64,000 nt of DNA from DAISKN01 sp963716925 (GCA_963716925.1 CAVQUX010000025.1:930001-994000), one strand, 5' to 3'; shown: positions 53,044 to 62,338, counted from the stretch's first letter. Notes: generated by a model not told the origin, from the sequence alone. Numbers and translations are program-made.

Positions 53044-54384
53044 ATGCCGGTTTTCAGCTCACACCTTGGCGACTACGAGGACCTGGGACTCGGACAGCGG
53101 CTTCGGGAAGAACGACAGGCTCGAAAGCTTACCCTCGGCGACGTGTCGCAAAAGACGGGCCTGTCCATCGCCAGGCTCTCGCAGATCGAGACGGGTCTCG
53201 TCGTGCCGGATTTCGAGACGCTGGTGCGGATCGCGGGCGCGTTCGGAATCACCCCCGACCTTCTACTCCCCGAAGAGAGGAGCTTTCCCTACCAGATCAC
53301 TCGCGACGCCGAAGTTCGCTCCCGTTCGGCGCGGAGGACGCTCGTCCAGAGCGAGTCGGGTGAGCTGGACCGGACCCACGAGTTCTGGCCTCTCGCCGAC
53401 TTGTTCGTGGGACGACATATCGAGCCTTTGCTCGCCCGCATCGCGAACACTCCCGAATCGCGCCTTCGCTACTACTACCACGACGAGATCGAGTTCGTGT
53501 TCGTTCTGAAAGGGGAGATGGAGTTCCGCATGCGCACTCCCGAGGGAGAGGCGGTCGAGCGCCTTCACCGAGGAGACTGCCTGATTTTTCGAGCCGACAT
53601 GCCGCACCTCGTTCGATCGCCGCATCCCGAGCTTTGTGAGACCCTCCACGTTTTCGCCGGGCGGTCGAGCCCGTTCCCGACTGCCTGGGACTGGTACTCG
53701 CCCCACGCTCGCGGTTTCTCGATCGATGGCGACGTCCGGCGGGATGAGACGGCAGGCCGAAGGCTCCACGTGCTCCGGGAATCGAGGGGGTGGAGCCTGG
53801 AGGAGACCGCCGAGGTGGCGGGGCTCCGGCCTCAGAAGCTCCAGCAGATCGAGAACGGGAAAAGGCCCATACCCATGGACGCCCTCATGGCGTTGACCAA
53901 AGCCTTCGGCGAGCCCCTCCGGGGATTCTTCAGCCACCTTCAGGACAAACCTCCACATTACGTGGTTCGGCGGGCCGGCGACATCCGGGCTGCCTCCAAC
54001 CGGCGCCGCCGAAACGGCTCACCCGGCAACGAAGATCGCGCGACGAACGCGTACTACTCGCTGGTTTCGGAGTTCCGTCCCCGTTCCGTCTTCCCTTGCA
54101 TCGTCGAGGTTCCCGCGAACGCCGTCGAATCCGTCCCCAGCGAGCACCACGGTGAGGAATTCATCTTCGTTCTCGAAGGCCAGCTCGTCCTCACGACCCT
54201 GGCGGAGGACAAGAAGGTGGAGGAGGTCTTGCGCGCCGGCGACTCCTGCTTTCTCGATGCGAGCGTTCCGCACGCGCTCCGCGGCGAGACGAGGAATCCC
54301 TATTCGGAGACGAGCGCTACCGTTCTCGACGTGTTCTGGTGCCCGCTCGGCGAGAACTACCTCTTCGTGCCGCAGGCCTTCTGA
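53044..54384 (+). CDS. tandem HTH-cupin / HTH-cupin regulator
   Basis: A 446-residue protein made of two XRE-cupin units in tandem. HTH 1 (about 18-72): LREERQARKLTLGDVSQKTGLSIARLSQIETG. Cupin 1 (about 140-205): YYHDEIEFVFVLKGEMEFRM...GDCLIFRADMPHLV. HTH 2 (about 240-293): LRESRGWSLEETAEVAGLRPQKLQQIENGK. Cupin 2 (about 365-440): SEHHGEEFIFVLEGQLVLTT...GDSCFLDASVPHAL. Standard regulators of this type have one of each (about 190 residues). Each cupin keeps His/Glu metal-site residues. It is likely a ligand-sensing repressor acting on the divergent M28/TonB operon. Confidence 0.88.
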   Translation: MPVFSSHLGDYEDLGLGQRLREERQARKLTLGDVSQKTGLSIARLSQIETGLVVPDFETLVRIAGAFGITPDLLLPEERSFPYQITRDAEVRSRSARRTLVQSESGELDRTHEFWPLADLFVGRHIEPLLARIANTPESRLRYYYHDEIEFVFVLKGEMEFRMRTPEGEAVERLHRGDCLIFRADMPHLVRSPHPELCETLHVFAGRSSPFPTAWDWYSPHARGFSIDGDVRRDETAGRRLHVLRESRGWSLEETAEVAGLRPQKLQQIENGKRPIPMDALMALTKAFGEPLRGFFSHLQDKPPHYVVRRAGDIRAASNRRRRNGSPGNEDRATNAYYSLVSEFRPRSVFPCIVEVPANAVESVPSEHHGEEFIFVLEGQLVLTTLAEDKKVEEVLRAGDSCFLDASVPHALRGETRNPYSETSATVLDVFWCPLGENYLFVPQAF

Positions 54385-54472
54385 CTCGCGCCGGATCGAT
54401 TACCCGCTCGCCGAACGGACTCGCGCGGGTTCCCGGCGCGACTGAAACGCCGCGCGGTTCTTGTTCGAAGCG

Positions 54473-54802
54473 TCAATCGACGCGCAGGACCTCGATCGGA
54501 GCCACCCTGGCCGCCCGCCACGCGGGAAGCCAGGAGGCCGCGATCGTCGTTGCGCTCAGGACGAGCGCGACCAGCAGCAGCGTCGGCGGATCGAACGGTT
54601 CGATCCCGAAGAGAAACCCGCGCAGGAAACCCGCGAGGAGAAGGGCCGCACCGGCGCCCACCAGCAGCGCCAGCGACTGGAGCTTCATGCCCTCGCCCAG
54701 CACCATGCGGAGGAGCTCCCGGGCGTCCGCGCCCAGGGTCGAGCGAATCCCGAACTCCTTCGTCCTCTGCCCCACGGAGAACGCCAGCACTCCCCCAGGG
54801 TC
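54473..54802 (-). pseudogene. ADOP/FtsX permease C-terminal remnant
   Basis: The last 109 codons of a duplicated-FtsX permease: GGVLAFSVGQRTKEFGIRSTLGA, then helices LALLVGAGAALLLAGFLRG and LLLVALVLSATTIAASW, ending AARVAPIEVLRVD. The open frame extends to 55120, but upstream of about 54802 the similarity stops abruptly and the sequence is unrelated. No start or N-terminal domain is present, so it is a truncated relic. The homology break marks an old deletion or insertion point. Confidence 0.8.
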
Positions 54803-55388
54803 GCGCCATCGCTCGCCCCAGCCGCGAAGAGACGCACTCTGGTTGGCTCTTGGATCGCGTAGCCGTGTATACAACGTGCCTCCGCACAGACGTGCCACCG
54901 GGTGAGACGAGTAAGGCTCACATCCGGCGCGGCGAGAACCCTCAGAGGTCCCGCTTTTTGCCGAGGGAGGCAAATCAGAGAACCGCGCTTGAAACCCGCG
55001 TAGAGCGTGGTGTCTTTGTCCGGCGGGTCGGGAATTTCCGCAGATCTGGGTGAATGCGCGCATCCGATCTGGAAAACTCATGGACTCAGGTACACACGTG
55101 CAGCGCTCGTATCTCTGCACGGCGGGGCGCCTTCATCCATAAGGGCGGGCACCCGATCTCGATCGGCCACGCTGGCACCTACGTTGCAGGAGGGATTTCG
55201 AGCGGCCACCAGCCATGACCCACCACCTGAGCTAGGACGAAATGGCCGACGCAGGGCGGGCGAACTGCCTGTGCCGAACGTCTCGTTTTCGATGGCTGCT
55301 TTGCTCCGCTCGTCTGGCTCCGAGTTGTCTTCAGCCACAGCCAGCGGCGGTACCGCATAAGGAATTCATACCGAAAGGAGTCAATTTC
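54803..55388. other. gene-free junction
   Basis: Between the permease relic and the DUF1269 gene I see no convincing gene. Open frames on both strands are short, lack ribosome sites and resemble no family. The right end carries GAAAGGAG before the DUF1269 start. It probably records a rearrangement that also truncated the permease. Confidence 0.5.
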
Positions 55389-56189
55389 ATGAACAAGATG
55401 ATGGGAGCGGTCTTCAGCAATGAAACGGCGGCCTTTGAGGGCCTCAACGCCCTGAAGGACCTCCACAACAATGGCGATATTACGTTGTACGCGACGGCGG
55501 TCATCGTAAAGGACGCCTCGGGCAAGGTGAGCACGAAGCAAACCGCCGACGAGGGGCCCGTCGGCACTGCCCTGGGTACCCTGGTCGGGGCCATGATGGG
55601 TGTGCTGGGTGGACCGGTCGGGCTGGCCGCGGGAGCTGCGGCGGGTAGCCTGACCGGCCTGGTCTTCGATCTGGTCAAGTCGGGCGTCGACCTTCAGTTC
55701 GTGGACGATGTCTCGAAGGCCCTCAGCCCCGGAAAGGCGGCCGTCCTGGCCCACGTGGAAGAGAGCTGGGTGGCCCCCGTGGACACGCGGATCGGGAAGG
55801 CGGGTGGCACGGTCTTCCGACGCCTCCGCTACGAGGTCGTCGAGGACCAACTGACACGGGAGACCGCTGCGTCCAAGGCCGCAATGGCGGAGCTCAGGGA
55901 GGAGCTCGCTCAGGCGAAAGCTGAGGACAAGGCCGCGATTCAGAAGCAGATCGACGATGCGAAGAAGAAGCTGCAGGTCATAGAAGACCAGACAAAGGCC
56001 CGAATCGACCAGGCAAAACGCGAAGCCGATGCCAAGATCGCGGCGTTGCAGGGACAGCTGAAGAAGGCCAGCGACCGGCAGAAGGCCAAGATCGAGAAGC
56101 GCAGCGCCGAAATCAAGTCGGACCTTGAAATTCGTAGCGCCAAGCTCCGAGAGGCCGGACGACTCGCACATGAGGCGTTAGCCGCTTGA
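55389..56189 (+). CDS. DUF1269-like membrane-associated protein with coiled coil
   Basis: A 266-residue protein. The first part (about 1-150) matches DUF1269: VFSNETAAFEGLNALKDLHNNGDITLYATAVI, a glycine-rich hydrophobic hairpin (ALGTLVGAMMGVLGGPVGLAAGAAAGSLTGLVFDLV), then ALSPGKAAVLAHVEESWV. The C-terminal 110 residues are a highly charged Ala/Lys/Glu/Gln coiled coil, not part of the usual family. The function of DUF1269 is unknown, with links to envelope stress. GAAAGGAG precedes ATG 55389. A strong hairpin follows the stop. Confidence 0.8.
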   Translation: MNKMMGAVFSNETAAFEGLNALKDLHNNGDITLYATAVIVKDASGKVSTKQTADEGPVGTALGTLVGAMMGVLGGPVGLAAGAAAGSLTGLVFDLVKSGVDLQFVDDVSKALSPGKAAVLAHVEESWVAPVDTRIGKAGGTVFRRLRYEVVEDQLTRETAASKAAMAELREELAQAKAEDKAAIQKQIDDAKKKLQVIEDQTKARIDQAKREADAKIAALQGQLKKASDRQKAKIEKRSAEIKSDLEIRSAKLREAGRLAHEALAA

Positions 56190-56205
56190 CGATACGCCCC
56201 TAAGC

Positions 56206-56249
56206 CCCGGTTCCAGCGGCCTGCGCTTGCGCGTGGCCGCGGAACCGGG
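56206..56249 (+). terminator. strong hairpin after the DUF1269 gene
   Basis: CCCGGTTCC (56206-56214) pairs with GGAACCGGG (56241-56249), and GCGGCC with GGCCGC inside, giving about 15 pairs with one bulged A. It lies 17 bp after the stop codon. Only a short T-rich stretch follows further on. Confidence 0.6.
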
Positions 56250-56582
56250 TGCTCATACAGGTTTTGGTTTCGACTACGTGACATCGTGATGGCGGTGTGT
56301 TGACGAGGGTCAGTGCTTACACAGATATCGAGAGTGAAGGGTTGCCGGGGCTTCCGGGTGTGATGTCGGCGATCTTCGGCGTGCTGATGGTCATCAGCCG
56401 TGCCGCCGGTGCGCTCCGAAGTGGTCCGCGACCTCGAAGCCCGGTGACCGTGTAGCGTCCGATCTGCCCGTGAGCCGCAGCGCGCTGCGCCTCACGCCCC
56501 CGGAACTCGACGATGCCGCGAGCTCAGATATTCTCCAGACGAGTCGATACCATGCGGGCGATTCTCAAGGCTGGACAAGAAA
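56250..56582. other. region without recognisable genes
   Basis: About 330 bp between the hairpin and the transposase relic. No open frame has a family signature. Composition suggests decayed coding sequence, possibly more of the same insertion element, but I cannot demonstrate homology. Confidence 0.45.
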
Positions 56583-56803
56583 GTCGACGACGAAGCCCTC
56601 GTCGACCCCCTCGAGTTTCTCGCCCGCGTCCTGATCCACATTCCCGAGCCCCATAAGCACCGGGTCCATTTCTTCGGCGCCTACGCCAACCGCTTGCGCT
56701 CGACGTACCCTGGTGCGCTCTCAACAAGCGCTGGGCCCAGCTCATCTGCCGCGTCCACGAGGTCGACCCTCTGGACTGCCCCCGATGTGGGGCATGGATG
56801 TAG
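56583..56803 (+). pseudogene. IS91-type transposase remnant
   Basis: The + strand reads DPLEFLARVLIHIPEPHKHR and VHFFGAYANRLR, then after a frame change KRWAQLICRVHEVDPLDCPR and CGAWM before a stop. This is the C-terminal part of IS91/ISCR-like Y2 transposases (the ...LLxHIPxPxxHxVxxYGxY... and RWAxLLxRVFExDxxxCPxCG blocks). The catalytic tyrosine region is absent and the frame is broken, so it is inactive. It marks past mobile-element activity beside the stress-gene patch. Confidence 0.75.
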
Positions 56804-56893
56804 AACTTCCGGTCCGTTTCGGGGACCGCCGCGGTTACAATTCCCTGCGATCTCGCCGCGCCTGGCTCGTTCATCATTAGGGTGTAAGTTCGG

Positions 56894-57817
56894 ATGCTGA
56901 GGATTGCCCACGTCTCCGATCTCCATGTCCTTTCCCCCGCGGGAATCGAGTGGAGGCGGATTATCTTCAACAAGCGAGTAACCGGGTTGGCGAACCTTCT
57001 CCTGCGTCGGGCGCGAGTGTTCCGACTAGAGCATTTGACCGCCGTCCTCGGTGCGGCAGCGAAGAGCGCCGATCAACTCGTGATTACCGGGGATCTCACG
57101 AATCTCAGCCTTGAAAGCGAGTTCGCAGAAGCCCGCCGGATTGTCGATGACCTGGCGAAGAAGGTCGAGGTGTCTGTGGTTCCCGGAAATCATGATCTTT
57201 ACGTTCCAGACACTGCGCACAAACGGCGTTTCTCTCATTACTTTGATCCTTTCATGCGCAGTGATCTGCCTGACCTTCGCGCGCAGGCACCTGCAGGTCT
57301 TTTCCCGTTTGTGAGGCTTGCCGGGCCGGCCGCCTTGATCGGGCTTTCGAGCGCAGTTCCCCGGCCGCCCTTCGTGTCAGCGGGCTATTTGGGCAAGGCG
57401 CAGGTCGCAGCGCTTCGAGCCATACTGGCTCGCCCGGAGGTCGCTTCTCGCACTCCGGTTATTCTGATTCACCATGACCCTCTCGACTCGCGCTACCGCA
57501 TTGAACAGATGCGCCGCGGACTGGTCGACGCCAAGGAACTCCGAATTGCCGTTTCGCAGCTCGCCCGGGGGCTGATTCTATTTGGCCATCTCCACATTCG
57601 TCGTTACAGTCGGCTCCAAACGGACACCGGTTGGATCGAGGTGGTCTGTGCGAGCGGAGCCTCCTTGGATCACGAGGACGAGCGGATCCGGGCGGGCTTC
57701 AATCTTTACACTCTCCAGGAAGATGGGGCCATCAAGTCCATCGAGGCGTGGGTCCTAGATCCTGCTTCGGATGATTTCAGGCGGTATGATCTGGGAGCCG
57801 AAGGGAGGGTCGCATGA
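56894..57817 (+). CDS. metallophosphoesterase (calcineurin-like)
   Basis: A 307-residue cytoplasmic di-metal phosphoesterase with all five blocks: HVSDLHV, VITGDLTN, VVPGNHD, ILIHHD and LFGHLHI. This arrangement is seen in CpdA-like cyclic nucleotide phosphodiesterases and lipid-related phosphoesterases; the substrate is not determined. It starts with ATG 56894. It is followed 16 bp later by a diacylglycerol-kinase-like gene, so a joint role in phospholipid or phospho-lipid-head turnover is possible. Confidence 0.9.
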   Translation: MLRIAHVSDLHVLSPAGIEWRRIIFNKRVTGLANLLLRRARVFRLEHLTAVLGAAAKSADQLVITGDLTNLSLESEFAEARRIVDDLAKKVEVSVVPGNHDLYVPDTAHKRRFSHYFDPFMRSDLPDLRAQAPAGLFPFVRLAGPAALIGLSSAVPRPPFVSAGYLGKAQVAALRAILARPEVASRTPVILIHHDPLDSRYRIEQMRRGLVDAKELRIAVSQLARGLILFGHLHIRRYSRLQTDTGWIEVVCASGASLDHEDERIRAGFNLYTLQEDGAIKSIEAWVLDPASDDFRRYDLGAEGRVA

Positions 57818-57833
57818 AGGGGGAGCGGCTACC

Positions 57834-59105
57834 ATGACCCGGCGACTCGCGGCACTGACTGCGCTCATGGTCGGGGTCGTCGCATTGGTTCTAATGATGG
57901 TGGTGGCGATCGTCGACTTTCATCGTGGTGCCGCAGGACTTACCTTGCTGGCTCTGGCACTATGGGCCGCTTGGCAAGGACTGGTGCGCCGGGGCGCGCT
58001 TCGTGTAGCGGGGCTGGCCGCGGGAGCGGCGCTCGCCGTCGTGATCGTGGCTTTGCTAATCGCTATCAGGCCAGGGCTCGTGCTCGGATCGATGACTGCG
58101 CTGATCTCAAGTGTCTTTGTCGGAGGATACGCCTTGCGAATTCGAGTGCCTCTTCGCCCGGCATCGCCTCCAGTACACCCGGTACTCTTCTGGAATCGCC
58201 ACTCAGGCGGCGGAAAAGCCCTCCACCATCGTCTTCCCGAGGAGGCGCGCGTACGAGGTATCGAACCGATCGAACTCGCACCGGGAAAAGACTTCGAGCA
58301 ACAGGTCCTCGCAGCAATGGACAGAGGAGCTGACGCGCTTGCCATTGCCGGCGGTGACGGATCAGTGGCCACGGTCGCCCGGTTGGCTTCCGAGCGCGGC
58401 CTGCCGTTTGCTTGCATTCCCGCTGGGACCCGCAATCACTTCGCGCTCGACTTGGGAGTGGACCGTGACGACGTTGTCGGGGCGCTCGATGCCTTCGTCG
58501 ATGGGGGAGAGCGGGTGGTCGACCTGGGGGAAGTCAATGGTCATGTCTTCGTCAACAACATCTCGATCGGACTTTACGGTGAGGCTGTCCACCATGCCGG
58601 CTATCGCAATGCCAAGATCCGCACGGTCCTCGAGACGGTGCCGGAGGTCTCGGGCTCGGAAGAACGACGAGATCTCAGGTGGACGAGCCCAGACGGCAAG
58701 GAGCACAAGGGCGCTGTGGCGATTATCGTTTCGAACAACCACTATCGGCTCGGACGAGGTCCCGGGGACGGCACCCGACCCCGCCTGGATGAGGGCGCCC
58801 TGGGTGTAGTCGTGCTCGGCGTGCCGGGGGACGAGCCGGGCGCGTGGACGTGGAGCACCTCCTCATTCGAGGTCCATGCGTCTGCAGCGGTAAAGGTCGG
58901 GGCCGATGGCGAGGCGCTGGTTCTCGAGCCTCCGCTGCGTTTTCGCATTCGACCGGCGGCGTTGCACTGCCGGATTGCTCGTCGCCACCCGGGCGCCTCG
59001 CCCTCGGCTTTCGAACCCGATGGGGCGTGGGCGCACATTCTCACATTGGTGGGCATCGCCGCCGGACGTGATCCGAGACCGCTACCGGATACTGGGTATA
59101 CCTAA
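57834..59105 (+). CDS. membrane-fused diacylglycerol kinase-like protein
   Basis: A 423-residue protein with an N-terminal membrane domain of about four helices (ALMVGVVALVLMMVVAIV, LTLLALALWAAWQGLV, LAAGAALAVVIVALLIAI, LISSVFVGGYAL) and a C-terminal DAGK catalytic domain (PVLFWNRHSGGGKA, AIAGGDGSVATVARLA, CIPAGTRNHFALDLGV, FVNNISIGLYGEAV). GGDGS is the ATP-binding motif. Most bacterial DgkB/YegS enzymes lack the membrane part. It probably phosphorylates a membrane lipid. ATG 57834; it is in an operon with the metallophosphoesterase. Confidence 0.88.
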   Translation: MTRRLAALTALMVGVVALVLMMVVAIVDFHRGAAGLTLLALALWAAWQGLVRRGALRVAGLAAGAALAVVIVALLIAIRPGLVLGSMTALISSVFVGGYALRIRVPLRPASPPVHPVLFWNRHSGGGKALHHRLPEEARVRGIEPIELAPGKDFEQQVLAAMDRGADALAIAGGDGSVATVARLASERGLPFACIPAGTRNHFALDLGVDRDDVVGALDAFVDGGERVVDLGEVNGHVFVNNISIGLYGEAVHHAGYRNAKIRTVLETVPEVSGSEERRDLRWTSPDGKEHKGAVAIIVSNNHYRLGRGPGDGTRPRLDEGALGVVVLGVPGDEPGAWTWSTSSFEVHASAAVKVGADGEALVLEPPLRFRIRPAALHCRIARRHPGASPSAFEPDGAWAHILTLVGIAAGRDPRPLPDTGYT

Positions 59106-59166
59106 GGCTTCTAGCTGCTTAGTGGTCAATCATACAGCCGACTCACGCAGCAACCTGAAGTCAGTA

Positions 59167-59188
59167 ACGAGCCCTTCGAGAAGCTCGT
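59167..59188 (+). terminator. small hairpin after the DAGK-like gene
   Basis: ACGAG pairs with CTCGT around CTTC-GA-GAAG, forming a compact stem-loop 62 bp after the stop codon. A short TT-containing stretch follows. It is a weak terminator candidate upstream of ftsH. Confidence 0.35.
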
Positions 59189-59558
59189 AACTTTCCACGG
59201 TTGAGTGAGAGGGTGCGCGAATTCTCGCGAAATCCCGCGAAACTCTTCGCTCGAGCTCGGAGGGTGCGTCACAGCGACCATGGCAGCAGACGCAGCGCCG
59301 ACAGAACCTCGCTCGTCGCGAGCAACCATTCGCCCCAAGTCTGGCGCCGCAGTCGGCTCGCCGCGCCTGCGTTCAGATCGGGCGTCCAGACCTCTCAGAG
59401 CGAGTTGCGAGTCGCAGTCTCAGCACCAGAAATCCCCCAAGCGCAGGGTGCCTTCGCGCAGCTCGGTCACCGCGACTCGGAGGTCGGCTCGAGGCTGCCG
59501 CCAAGTTGGTAAGATTCCGCGGGTAGTGGTATACGCCAAGCGAGCGGATAGGCATGTC
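59189..59558. other. upstream region of ftsH
   Basis: The ftsH frame is open through this stretch from 59205, but the translation (Arg/Ser-rich, no membrane segment) does not look like protein and no family similarity is visible. It is more likely promoter and leader sequence. I see no definite sigma-32-type or other promoter boxes. Confidence 0.45.
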
Positions 59559-61469
59559 GTGAGCAAGAACCCAGATCGCCCGATGGGACGGGGCACGGGT
59601 GGCGTCCGTGAGCCGGACGACCGCCAGCAGCGCCGGATACGAAATGCCATCGGCTACGCGGTCAGTGCCCTGCTCTTGTTCTTGCTCCTTCGCACCCTTG
59701 TCGTCACTCCGTGGAGCACCAGAGCCAGCGAGATCCCCTACAGCGAGTTCCGAGCGAAGCTGAAGGCAGGGCAAATCGTCGAGGCCACGATCGGCGCCGA
59801 ACGGATCGAAGGTGAGATGAAGGGCGAGACGGCGGCCTCGGACAGCAAGGCGACGGTGAGGTTCGAGACCGTAGCGCCGCCCGACGGCGACGCGAAGCTT
59901 CTCGACGATCTCGACGCTGCCGCGGTGACCTACCGGGTCCAGCCGCCCGCGAGCCCGCTCCTGGTGATGCTCGCTTCATGGCTCCTGCCGATGGCATTGA
60001 TCGGCGGGTTCTTCTACCTCTCGTACCGGCGGGCCGGTGGGGGGGCCGCCGGTATCTTCGGAGTCGGCAAGAGCAAGGCGACCGAGGTCAAGCCGGAGCA
60101 GGTTGGAGTCACCTTCGCTGACGTCGGCGGAGCGGATGAAGCCATCGCCGAGCTCCGCGAGATCATTCAGTTCCTCAAGACACCGGAGCAGTTCTCGCGC
60201 CTGGGAGGCCGGATTCCGAAGGGCGTCCTCCTGGTGGGCCCGCCGGGGACGGGCAAGACCCTGATTGCGAAGGCCACCGCCGGCGAAGCGCACGTGCCGT
60301 TCTTCGAGACGAGCGGATCGGAGTTCGTCGAGATGTTCGTGGGAGTCGGCGCCGCACGGGTGCGCGACCTGTTCGAACAAGCGCGCCGGGCGGCGCCGGC
60401 GGTGGTGTTCATCGATGAGATAGACGCCATCGGTCAAAGCCGCAGCGCCGCGATTCGTGTCACGACCAACGACGAGCGCGAGCAGACGCTCAACCAGCTT
60501 CTCGCCGAGATCGACGGCTTCATTACCGACACCAGTCGGCCGGTGATCATCATGGCGGCCACCAATCGGCCCGAGATCCTCGACCCGGCGTTGCTGCGCG
60601 CCGGCCGTTTCGATCGACAGGTCGCGTTGGGGAATCCCGATCTGATCGGTCGGGTGCAGATCCTCCGGATTCACACCCGCCGGATCCAGCTGGCGGACGA
60701 TTTCGATTTCGAGCGAGCCGCGCGCATGACGCCAGGCGCGAGCGGCGCCGATCTCGCGAACATCGTCAACGAAGCGGCGTTGCTCGCGGCACGCCGGAAG
60801 GCCGATGCGGTGACGCTCAAGGACTTCGAGCTCGCGATGGAACGCCTCGTCGCCGGCCTCGAGAACCGCACGCGGGTAATGAACGAGCGGGAGCGTCGCG
60901 CGGTGGCTTTCCACGAGTGCGGACACGCCATGATCGCGCACCTCGTCCCCCACGCCGATCCCGTCAGCAAGGTCAGCATCGTCCCCCGGAGCCGCGGGGC
61001 CCTCGGGTACACACTGCAGATGCCGACCGAGGACCGGTACCTGCTGACGGTTGAAGAGCTCCAGGATCGGCTCGCGGTGATGCTGGGGGGGCGGGCGGCC
61101 GAGCTCATCGTGTTCGGAACCATCAGCACGGGCGCGAGCGACGATATCCAGCGGGCTACCGAGCTGGCCCGGCGGATGGTCACGGAGTTCGGGATGAGCG
61201 AGAAGCTGGGGTCGGTGCGTTATGCGGGGCGAGAGCTGCGGTACCTGCCCGGGGCTCCTTCCGACGGCGCCGAACTCAGTCCGCAGACCCAGGCAGCAAT
61301 CGACGGGGAGGTGCAGCGTATCATCGAAGAGCAGTACGATCGGGCGCAGCAGCTGCTCCTGGCGCGTCGCGCCGTCCTCGAGGAGCTGGCCAACGAGTTG
61401 CTGAAGAGGGAAACGCTGGATGGCTCTCTCGTCCGGGAGGCGCTCGCCAATGTCACCCACACCCGCTGA
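59559..61469 (+). CDS. ftsH: ATP-dependent zinc metalloprotease FtsH
   Basis: A 636-residue inner-membrane AAA+ protease from GTG 59559 (ATG 59583 is an alternative). Helix 1 AIGYAVSALLLFLLLRTLVV, periplasmic FtsH_ext domain, helix 2 MLASWLLPMALIGGFFYL, AAA+ module with Walker A GPPGTGKT, Walker B VVFIDEIDAIG, pore-loop FVEMFVG and arginine fingers in RAGRFDRQV. M41 zinc site HECGH (Cys in place of the common Ala) with a later Asp in GASDDIQRATE. It degrades misfolded and regulatory membrane proteins. Its neighbour HdeD and the nearby transposon relic suggest an acquired stress copy rather than the housekeeping one. Confidence 0.94.
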   Translation: MSKNPDRPMGRGTGGVREPDDRQQRRIRNAIGYAVSALLLFLLLRTLVVTPWSTRASEIPYSEFRAKLKAGQIVEATIGAERIEGEMKGETAASDSKATVRFETVAPPDGDAKLLDDLDAAAVTYRVQPPASPLLVMLASWLLPMALIGGFFYLSYRRAGGGAAGIFGVGKSKATEVKPEQVGVTFADVGGADEAIAELREIIQFLKTPEQFSRLGGRIPKGVLLVGPPGTGKTLIAKATAGEAHVPFFETSGSEFVEMFVGVGAARVRDLFEQARRAAPAVVFIDEIDAIGQSRSAAIRVTTNDEREQTLNQLLAEIDGFITDTSRPVIIMAATNRPEILDPALLRAGRFDRQVALGNPDLIGRVQILRIHTRRIQLADDFDFERAARMTPGASGADLANIVNEAALLAARRKADAVTLKDFELAMERLVAGLENRTRVMNERERRAVAFHECGHAMIAHLVPHADPVSKVSIVPRSRGALGYTLQMPTEDRYLLTVEELQDRLAVMLGGRAAELIVFGTISTGASDDIQRATELARRMVTEFGMSEKLGSVRYAGRELRYLPGAPSDGAELSPQTQAAIDGEVQRIIEEQYDRAQQLLLARRAVLEELANELLKRETLDGSLVREALANVTHTR

Positions 61470-61771
61470 CCAGACCGCTCGCCTCCCCGAGCTATCGCAT
61501 CTGTCCGCGCCGTTACCCGACACGCATCGTCGTCCTTATTTCGCCTCCACGACCGACCCGCCGTTCGCTTTCACGCCGAAGAGCCCGACGCCGTCCTCGA
61601 GCGGGATCTCGGCATCAACAAATCCCGCTTCAAGCGCGTCTACGCCGGCTGAGGCGGCAAGAGGCGCGGGGAGTCCTTCGCGCGGTTTCGCGGGATCTCG
61701 AGATCGGTGGGAGAGGGGTCGTCCGACGCCTTCTCCGTCAGCGCAGACCAGATGATAAGAAGGAGGTAGTC
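61470..61771. other. spacer between ftsH and the HdeD-like gene
   Basis: About 300 bp without a convincing gene. One short + strand run ending in ...LERDLGINKSRFKRVYAG before a stop may be the tail of a lost gene, but I do not recognise it. A textbook AAGGAGG lies just before the next start. Confidence 0.45.
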
Positions 61772-62338
61772 ATGTTAGCCACGATTCTGTCGCACTTCTG
61801 GTGGATGACTCTCATCCGGGGAGTCATCGCTATCTTGTTCGGGATCATGCTCTTCGCCTGGCCTCAAATGTCTCTTGCCTCGCTCGTGCTGGTGTTCGGG
61901 GCCTTCGCTCTGGCCGATGGGGTCGCGAACGTAGTGACCGCGATCGGCGGACGCGAGGAGAACGAAACCTGGTGGGTCCTGCTCCTTGCGGGACTCGCCG
62001 GAATCGGCGTGGGCGCTCTCACGTTCTTGAACCCCGGGGCGACCGCCCTCGCTCTCCTCTTCTATATTGCCATCTGGGCCATCGCGACCGGGCTTCTACA
62101 GATCGTAGCCGCCGTTCGGCTACGAAAGGAGATCGAAGGCGAATTCTGGTTGGGTCTCGCCGGCCTCGCCTCGATCGTCTTCGGAGTGCTCATCGCTGCG
62201 AGGCCGGGGGAGGGAGCCCTGGCGGTGCTTTGGCTCATCGCCACCTACGCCATCGCATACGGCGTGATTCTGATCGTCCTGGCATTCCAGGCGCGCGGAT
62301 TCGTGAATCGCGTCAAAGCCGCGGTTAAGACCGCCTGA
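61772..62338 (+). CDS. HdeD-family (DUF308) membrane protein
   Basis: A 188-residue protein with six predicted membrane helices in three pairs, for example IRGVIAILFGIMLFAWP, SLVLVFGAFALADGVANVV, WVLLLAGLAGIGVGALTFL, ALALLFYIAIWAIATGLLQIV, GLAGLASIVFGVLIAA and LWLIATYAIAYGVILIVLAF. This is the DUF308 triplication of E. coli HdeD, an acid-resistance membrane protein. AAGGAGG lies 6 bp upstream of ATG 61772. Together with ftsH it recalls the core of transmissible stress-tolerance loci. Confidence 0.9.
   Translation: MLATILSHFWWMTLIRGVIAILFGIMLFAWPQMSLASLVLVFGAFALADGVANVVTAIGGREENETWWVLLLAGLAGIGVGALTFLNPGATALALLFYIAIWAIATGLLQIVAAVRLRKEIEGEFWLGLAGLASIVFGVLIAARPGEGALAVLWLIATYAIAYGVILIVLAFQARGFVNRVKAAVKTA

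Noticed and set aside
59205..59558. 118-residue N-terminal extension of FtsH
   Set aside because: Low-complexity Arg/Ser sequence, not found in FtsH, which starts shortly before its first membrane helix.
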